33,557 nucleotides of DNA from NCBI RefSeq assembly GCF_016124325.1, contig NZ_WGNY01000037.1:1-33557 (forward strand), read 5' to 3'. Under the pieces are notes generated by a model, which worked only from the letters and a program-made list of their open reading frames with translations, had not been told where the DNA came from and made no database searches. This DNA comes from Phenylobacterium sp. GTDB taxonomy: Bacteria > Pseudomonadota > Alphaproteobacteria > Caulobacterales > Caulobacteraceae. The translations under genes were made by a program, and so were the position numbers. Positions 29,395-33,557 of this stretch are shown here, piece by piece. Within the stretch, counting starts at the first letter, position 1. Each line of letters starts with the position of its first letter.

Positions 29395-30975
29395 ATGTCG
29401 ATCAGTTTCCGCGGCCGGCTGTTGGCCGCGACCTTGTGCGCAGGCGTCGCCGCCGCCGCCGCCGCTCCGGCGGGCGCCGAGAGCCTCTCCGACGCCATCG
29501 CGTTGGCCTACCAGAACAATCCGACCCTGCAGGCCCAGCGCGCGACGCAACGCGCGCTCGACGAGACCTACGTCCAGGCCCGCACCGGCTGGCGCCCGAC
29601 CCTGACCATGGGCGGCAGCCTCTCGTACAGCGAAAACCGCGTCCCGAAGGCCTCGCGGAGCGTCGACACCAACGGTGACGGTCAGCCGGACAGCTTCGGG
29701 AACTTCGGCATCTTCGAAAGCAACCAGGGCCGCGTGGGCCTGACGTTCAGCCAGCCGCTCTGGACGGGCGGCCGGGTCGCGGCCTCCGTCAACGCCGCGA
29801 ACGCCGACATCCTGGCCGGCCGCGAGAACCTTCGCCGGGTCGAAGCCTCGGTGCTGGTGTCGGTCATCCAGTCCTACGCCGACGTGCGCCGCGACCAGGA
29901 GTCGCTGCGAATCCGTCAGGAGAACGTGAAGGTCCTCACCCGCCAGCTCGAGGAGTCCCAGGCCCGCTTCGACGTGGGCGAGGTGACCCGCACCGACGTG
30001 GCGCAGTCCCAGGCGCGTCTCTCGCAGGCCCAGGCCCTGCTGCAGACGGCCGTCGCCCAGCTCGCCATCTCGCGCGCCGGCTACGCCGCCGTCGTCGGCC
30101 AGAATCCGGGCGATCTCGACCCCGAACCCTCGCTCGACTTCCTGATGCCCGGCGATCCGGACGAGGCCTTCAAGGTGGCCGAGCAGCACAATCCGCAACT
30201 CCTCGCCCAGGGATATTCGGTCGAGGCCAGCAAGGCGCGCATCGCCGCCGCCCATGCCGAGCGCATGCCGAGCGTGTCCGGGCAGGTGACCTACGGCTTC
30301 AGCGGCCCCGCCATTCCCGACCGCCCGGCCGACGCCTTCCAGCGCGACCTCTACAGCCGCGGCGTGACCGCCACTGTTTCGGCCTCCGTGCCGCTGTTCT
30401 CCGGCGGCCTCGTCAGCTCGCGCATTCGCCAGGCCGTCGAACGCAACACGTCGGACCGCGTCACCCTGGAGGGCGTGCGCCGCAGCGTCCTGCAGAACGT
30501 GACCCAGTTCTGGAGCCAGCTGCTGGCCGCGCGCGCCAACATCACCTCCAGCGAGGAGCAGGTCCGCGCCGCCAAGATCGCCGCCGAAGGCACGCGCCAG
30601 GAGCAGCAGGTGGGCCTGCGCACCACCATCGACGTGCTGAACGCCGAGCAGGAGCTGCGCCAGGCCGAGGTCAACCAGGTCAGCTCCAGGCGCGACGAAT
30701 ATGTGGCGTCGGCCAACATCCTGGCGCTGATGGGCCGGCTGGAGGCCAGGAACCTGATTCCGGGCGCCGAGCAGTACGACGCCGCCAAGAACTTCAGGAA
30801 GCTGCGGATCACCTGGGGCTGGGTGCCCTGGGAGGAGCCGATCGGCATCCTCGACCAGTCGCTCACGCCCTATCCGTCGCACGCGCCCAGCGACCGGCCC
30901 GAGGAGAAGGCCATCGGGCCTGGCCTCGGCGCGGCGCCGTCTGAACCGCCGGCGGACAATCCGGCGACTCATTGA
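29395..30975 (+). CDS. tolC: TolC-family outer membrane efflux/secretion channel
   Basis: The protein has 526 residues with a signal peptide ('LLAATLCAGVAAAAAAPAGA'). Two OEP repeats are visible: 'SLSDAIALAYQNNPTLQAQR' and 'DEAFKVAEQHNPQLLAQGYS' start the halves, and 'ETYVQARTGWRPTLTMGGSL' and 'AAHAERMPSVSGQVTYGFSG' the two strand regions. Three of these form the outer-membrane tunnel that serves efflux pumps and type I secretion; the Caulobacter homolog exports the S-layer protein. The first extracellular-loop position carries an insertion with DTNGDGQPD (91-99), a calcium-loop pattern. The C-terminal ~80 residues after 'LMGRLEARNLIPGAEQYD' are Pro-rich. It lies between the PCMT-like gene and popZ. 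Confidence 0.95.
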   Translation: MSISFRGRLLAATLCAGVAAAAAAPAGAESLSDAIALAYQNNPTLQAQRATQRALDETYVQARTGWRPTLTMGGSLSYSENRVPKASRSVDTNGDGQPDSFGNFGIFESNQGRVGLTFSQPLWTGGRVAASVNAANADILAGRENLRRVEASVLVSVIQSYADVRRDQESLRIRQENVKVLTRQLEESQARFDVGEVTRTDVAQSQARLSQAQALLQTAVAQLAISRAGYAAVVGQNPGDLDPEPSLDFLMPGDPDEAFKVAEQHNPQLLAQGYSVEASKARIAAAHAERMPSVSGQVTYGFSGPAIPDRPADAFQRDLYSRGVTATVSASVPLFSGGLVSSRIRQAVERNTSDRVTLEGVRRSVLQNVTQFWSQLLAARANITSSEEQVRAAKIAAEGTRQEQQVGLRTTIDVLNAEQELRQAEVNQVSSRRDEYVASANILALMGRLEARNLIPGAEQYDAAKNFRKLRITWGWVPWEEPIGILDQSLTPYPSHAPSDRPEEKAIGPGLGAAPSEPPADNPATH

Positions 30976-31022
30976 CACGCTGTTAGCCGGAAAATTGCAC
31001 GATCGGGCGGGCGCGCTTAGGG
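30972..31022 (+). promoter_or_regulatory. Candidate popZ promoter
   Basis: In the 82-bp gap before popZ, TTGCAC (30995-31000) and GCTTAG (31015-31020) stand 14 bases apart, loosely matching the Caulobacter housekeeping pattern. TTGACA (30972-30977) overlapping the tolC stop is another -35 candidate. Neither is strong; cell-cycle regulator sites were not seen with certainty. Confidence 0.3.
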
Positions 31023-31057
31023 TCGAGGCGCAGACTCAACCGCGGCAGTAAGGCGAC

Positions 31058-31633
31058 ATGTCCGAACAGACGTCCCAAGAACCGACGATGGAGGAAATTC
31101 TCGCCTCCATCCGCCGCATCATTTCCGAAGACGAGGCCCCGGCCGACGACGGCGCCCCGGCTGCGCCGGAAGCCGAGCCCGCCGCGGCGAAGTCCGCCGA
31201 CGAGCCGCTCCCGGTCCCGGAGCCCGAGCCGGAGACGGCCGCCTCGCCCGCCGCCGACTTCGAGATGCCGGCCGACGAAGACGACGACGGCGATCTCGAA
31301 CTGACCCAGAAGGTCGAGACCCACGGCGACCTCGACTTCGTGGCCGCCAGCGAGCCCGAGCCGCCGCCCGCCGTCGCTGAAGCGCCGGCTCCGACCCCCG
31401 CGCCGCCGGGCGAGGGCCTGGTCAGCGACGCCGTCGCCGCCGCCACCGCCGCCACCTTCGGCCGCCTTTCGGCGGGCATTTTGATGCCGGCCGAGGGCCG
31501 CACGCTCGAGGACGTCGTCCGCGAGCTCCTGCGCCCGCTGCTCCAGCAGTGGCTCGACGACAACCTGCCCGGCATCGTCCAGCAGGCCGTCGACGCCGAA
31601 GTCGAACGCATCGCCCGCGGCCGAGTACGCTGA
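31058..31633 (+). CDS. popZ: Polar organizing protein PopZ (DUF2497)
   Basis: The protein has 191 residues, a little longer than the 177 of Caulobacter crescentus PopZ. The N-terminal helix 'SQEPTMEEILASIRRIISED' (6-25), which binds client proteins, is almost identical to that of C. crescentus from memory. The middle, about 27-125, is an acidic Pro/Ala/Glu-rich disordered linker. The C-terminal oligomerisation part contains 'MPAEGRTLEDVVRELLRPLL' and 'QQWLDDNLPGIVQQAVDAEV' with a basic tail 'ERIARGRVR'. PopZ builds a polymeric hub at the cell pole that anchors the ParB-parS centromere and recruits cell-cycle kinases. The neighbourhood tolC-popZ-valS supports the call. Confidence 0.95.
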   Translation: MSEQTSQEPTMEEILASIRRIISEDEAPADDGAPAAPEAEPAAAKSADEPLPVPEPEPETAASPAADFEMPADEDDDGDLELTQKVETHGDLDFVAASEPEPPPAVAEAPAPTPAPPGEGLVSDAVAAATAATFGRLSAGILMPAEGRTLEDVVRELLRPLLQQWLDDNLPGIVQQAVDAEVERIARGRVR

Positions 31634-31635
31634 CC

Positions 31636-31829
31636 TCTTCCTTTCCCGCGGTACGCGGGAGAGGGGGACCGCCCGCCGAGGCCGGCGCGAGCCGGCTGAA
31701 GAGCGGGGGGTGGAGAGGGCAGGCCGCGCGCACTGCAGAACCCATTCCCTTCCCACCATCCGCTCTTCAGCCGGCTCGCGCCGGCTTCGGCGAATGGTCC
31801 CCCCTTCCCGTGTGACGGGAAGGGAAGCA
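31636..31829. repeat. Large bipartite palindromic element between popZ and valS
   Basis: Two arms of about 70 bases (31636-31705 and 31760-31829) are imperfect reverse complements. The inner 26 bases, 31681-31706 and 31760-31785, match perfectly and contain GCCGGC-GCGA-GCCGGC, a hairpin with a GNRA-type tetraloop that can also form within each arm. The outer parts hold CCCGCGGTACGCGGG on the left and TTCCCGTGTGACGGGAA on the right, different in sequence but both self-complementary. Confidence 0.85.
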
Positions 31830-31891
31830 AGGCCGCCTTTCGCGCTTGGGCGCGGATGTGTATGCACGCCCCTCAAGCACCAATTGACCCC

Positions 31892-33557
31892 ATGCTCGAC
31901 AAGACCTTCGATCCCAAGACCGCCGAACCGCGCCTCTATGCTCAGTGGGAGGCCTCGGGCGGCTTTGCGCCGACCGACGACCCGGCCGCCGAGCCGTTCT
32001 CCATCGTCATCCCGCCGCCGAACGTCACCGGCTCGCTGCACATCGGCCACGCGCTGAACAACACGCTGCAGGACGTGCTGATCCGCTTCGAGCGCATGCG
32101 GGGCAAGGCGGCGCTGTGGCTGCCGGGCACCGACCACGCCGGCATCGCCACCCAGATGGTGGTCGAGCGTCAGCTGGCCGCCGAGGGCAACCAGTCGCGC
32201 CGCGACATGGGCCGCGACGACTTCGTCGCCAAGGTCTGGGAGTGGAAGGCCAAGTCGGGCGGGACCATCGTCAACCAGCTCCGCCGCCTGGGCGCCTCGT
32301 GCGACTGGAGCCGCGAGCGCTTCACCCTCGACGAGGGCCTCTCGGCCGCCGTCCGCAAGGTGTTCGTCCAGCTCCACAAGGAAAAGCTGATCTACCGCGA
32401 CAAGCGGCTGGTGAACTGGGACCCCCACTTCCAGACCGCCATCTCCGACCTGGAGGTGGAGCAGCGCGAGGTCGACGGCCACTACTGGCACTTCGCCTAT
32501 CCGCTGGAGGACGGCTCCGGCGAGATCGTCGTGGCCACCACGCGCCCCGAGACCATGCTGGGCGACACCGCCGTCGCCGTCCATCCCAGCGACGAGCGCT
32601 ACACCGCCCTGGTGGGCAAGGCCGTGCGCCTGCCCATCGTCAACCGGCCCATCCCGATCATCGCCGACGAATATCCCGACCCCGAGAAGGGTTCGGGCGC
32701 GGTGAAGATCACCCCGGCCCACGACTTCAACGACTTCGCCGTCGGCAAGCGCCACAACCTGCCGATGATCAACGTCTTCGACGACTTCGCGCGGATCAAC
32801 GACAACGCCCCGCCGGAGTACCGCGGCCTCGACCGCTTCGCCGCCCGCAAGAAGGTGGTGGAGGAATTCGAGCGCCTGGGCCTGCTGCGCGAGATCGAGA
32901 AGACGAAGCACACCGTCCCGCACGGCGACCGCTCGGGCGTCGTCGTCGAGCCCTATCTGACCGATCAGTGGTACGTCGCCGCCGACGTCCTGGCCAAGCC
33001 CGCCATCAAGGCGGTGGAGGAGGGCGAGACCGTCTTCCAGCCGAAGAACTGGGAGAAGACCTACTTCGAGTGGATGCGGAACATCCAGCCGTGGTGCGTG
33101 TCGCGCCAGCTCTGGTGGGGCCACCGCATCCCGGCCTGGTACGGCCCCGACGGCAAGGCGTTCGTCGAGGAGACGGAGGCGGAAGCCCAGCGCAAGGCCG
33201 ACGAGCACTACGGCCGGCCCACCCCGCTGCGCCAGGACGAGGACGTCCTCGATACCTGGTTCTCCTCGGGCCTGTGGCCGTTCTCCACCCTGGGCTGGCC
33301 CGAGAAGACCGACGACCTGCGCCGCTTCTACCCCACCCACACCCTGATCACGGGCTTCGACATCATCTTCTTCTGGGTCGCCCGGATGATGATGCAGGGC
33401 ATCCACTTCACCGGCGAGGTCCCGTTCAAGCGGGTCTTCATCAACGCCCTCGTGCGCGACGCCGAGGGGAAGAAGATGTCCAAGTCCAAGGGCAACGTCA
33501 TGGACCCCCTGGAGCTGGTGGACGACTACGGCGCCGACGCCCTGCGCTTCACCCTGA
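31892..33557 (+). CDS. valS: Valyl-tRNA synthetase, N-terminal part (3' truncated by window end)
   Basis: The frame runs off the window end after 555 codons; full enzymes have about 900 or more residues. The class I signature HIGH is at 50-53 in 'PPNVTGSLHIGHALNN', the editing domain includes 'VATTRPETMLGDTAV' and 'SGAVKITPAHDFNDF', which are diagnostic for ValRS, and KMSKS is at 528-532 in 'GKKMSKSKGNVMDP'. The enzyme attaches valine to tRNA-Val and hydrolyses mischarged threonine in the editing domain. The start ATG gives 'MLDKTFDPKTAEPRLY', the normal N-terminus. It follows popZ after 258 bp that are mostly filled by a palindromic repeat. Confidence 0.97.
   Translation, partial: MLDKTFDPKTAEPRLYAQWEASGGFAPTDDPAAEPFSIVIPPPNVTGSLHIGHALNNTLQDVLIRFERMRGKAALWLPGTDHAGIATQMVVERQLAAEGNQSRRDMGRDDFVAKVWEWKAKSGGTIVNQLRRLGASCDWSRERFTLDEGLSAAVRKVFVQLHKEKLIYRDKRLVNWDPHFQTAISDLEVEQREVDGHYWHFAYPLEDGSGEIVVATTRPETMLGDTAVAVHPSDERYTALVGKAVRLPIVNRPIPIIADEYPDPEKGSGAVKITPAHDFNDFAVGKRHNLPMINVFDDFARINDNAPPEYRGLDRFAARKKVVEEFERLGLLREIEKTKHTVPHGDRSGVVVEPYLTDQWYVAADVLAKPAIKAVEEGETVFQPKNWEKTYFEWMRNIQPWCVSRQLWWGHRIPAWYGPDGKAFVEETEAEAQRKADEHYGRPTPLRQDEDVLDTWFSSGLWPFSTLGWPEKTDDLRRFYPTHTLITGFDIIFFWVARMMMQGIHFTGEVPFKRVFINALVRDAEGKKMSKSKGNVMDPLELVDDYGADALRFTL

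Noticed and set aside
30983..33406. 807-codon minus-strand open frame opposite popZ and valS
   Set aside because: Covers a palindromic repeat and two clear genes; no recognisable domains.

Overview
The window is very GC-rich chromosomal DNA with dense, mostly codon-biased genes. It most likely comes from an alphaproteobacterium of the Caulobacteraceae, with Phenylobacterium or Caulobacter as the best guesses. The strongest evidence is the right end, where a PCMT-like gene, tolC, popZ and valS stand in a row. The PopZ protein there has the N- and C-terminal signatures of the Caulobacter polar organizing protein. There is no CRISPR array, transposase or phage gene. The only repetitive DNA is a set of short GC-rich bipartite inverted repeats in intergenic gaps.

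Left part (1-9.9 kb): the truncated end of a probable carbohydrate-related protein; a GNAT acetyltransferase; a GH172/DUF2961 protein on the minus strand; an enoyl-CoA hydratase-like protein and a thiolase; a small nucleotidyltransferase-like protein; and a Coq4-like protein. The ribosomal stalk genes rplJ-rplL follow, with a long structured leader and three hairpins after rplL, but without rplKA or rpoBC beside them. Next come a secreted Gly-rich protein, a membrane-anchored AraC-type regulator and a sterol desaturase-superfamily protein.

Middle part (10-18.8 kb): an acyl-CoA dehydrogenase lies divergent from a phosphotransferase-DUF6285 gene pair. Together these match the LvaC/LvaA/LvaB set of 4-hydroxyacyl-CoA catabolism. 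Three divergent regulator/target pairs follow: HxlR with a zinc-free MDR reductase; TetR with an O-methyltransferase and a 14-TM MFS exporter, having a perfect inverted repeat between them; and a WYL regulator with an unknown 92-residue protein, also with a perfect inverted repeat between them.

Right part (18.8-33.6 kb): a 50-codon small ORF; a secreted prolyl oligopeptidase, a CorA-like transporter and a Nudix hydrolase in one operon; a VWA/DUF3520 lipoprotein-like or secreted protein and an SDR on the minus strand; a DUF4126 membrane protein overlapping a mercuric-reductase-like flavoprotein; and a secreted beta-lactamase-fold serine hydrolase. The end of the window holds tRNA-Cys(GCA), a PCMT-like protein whose SAM motif has decayed, TolC, PopZ and the first 555 codons of valS.

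The items most worth follow-up are the Lva-like module, the membrane AraC/sterol-desaturase pair, the two regulator divergons with clear operators, the degenerate PCMT next to tolC, and the families of bipartite hairpin repeats. All function calls come from reading motifs and neighbourhoods; no database search was run.
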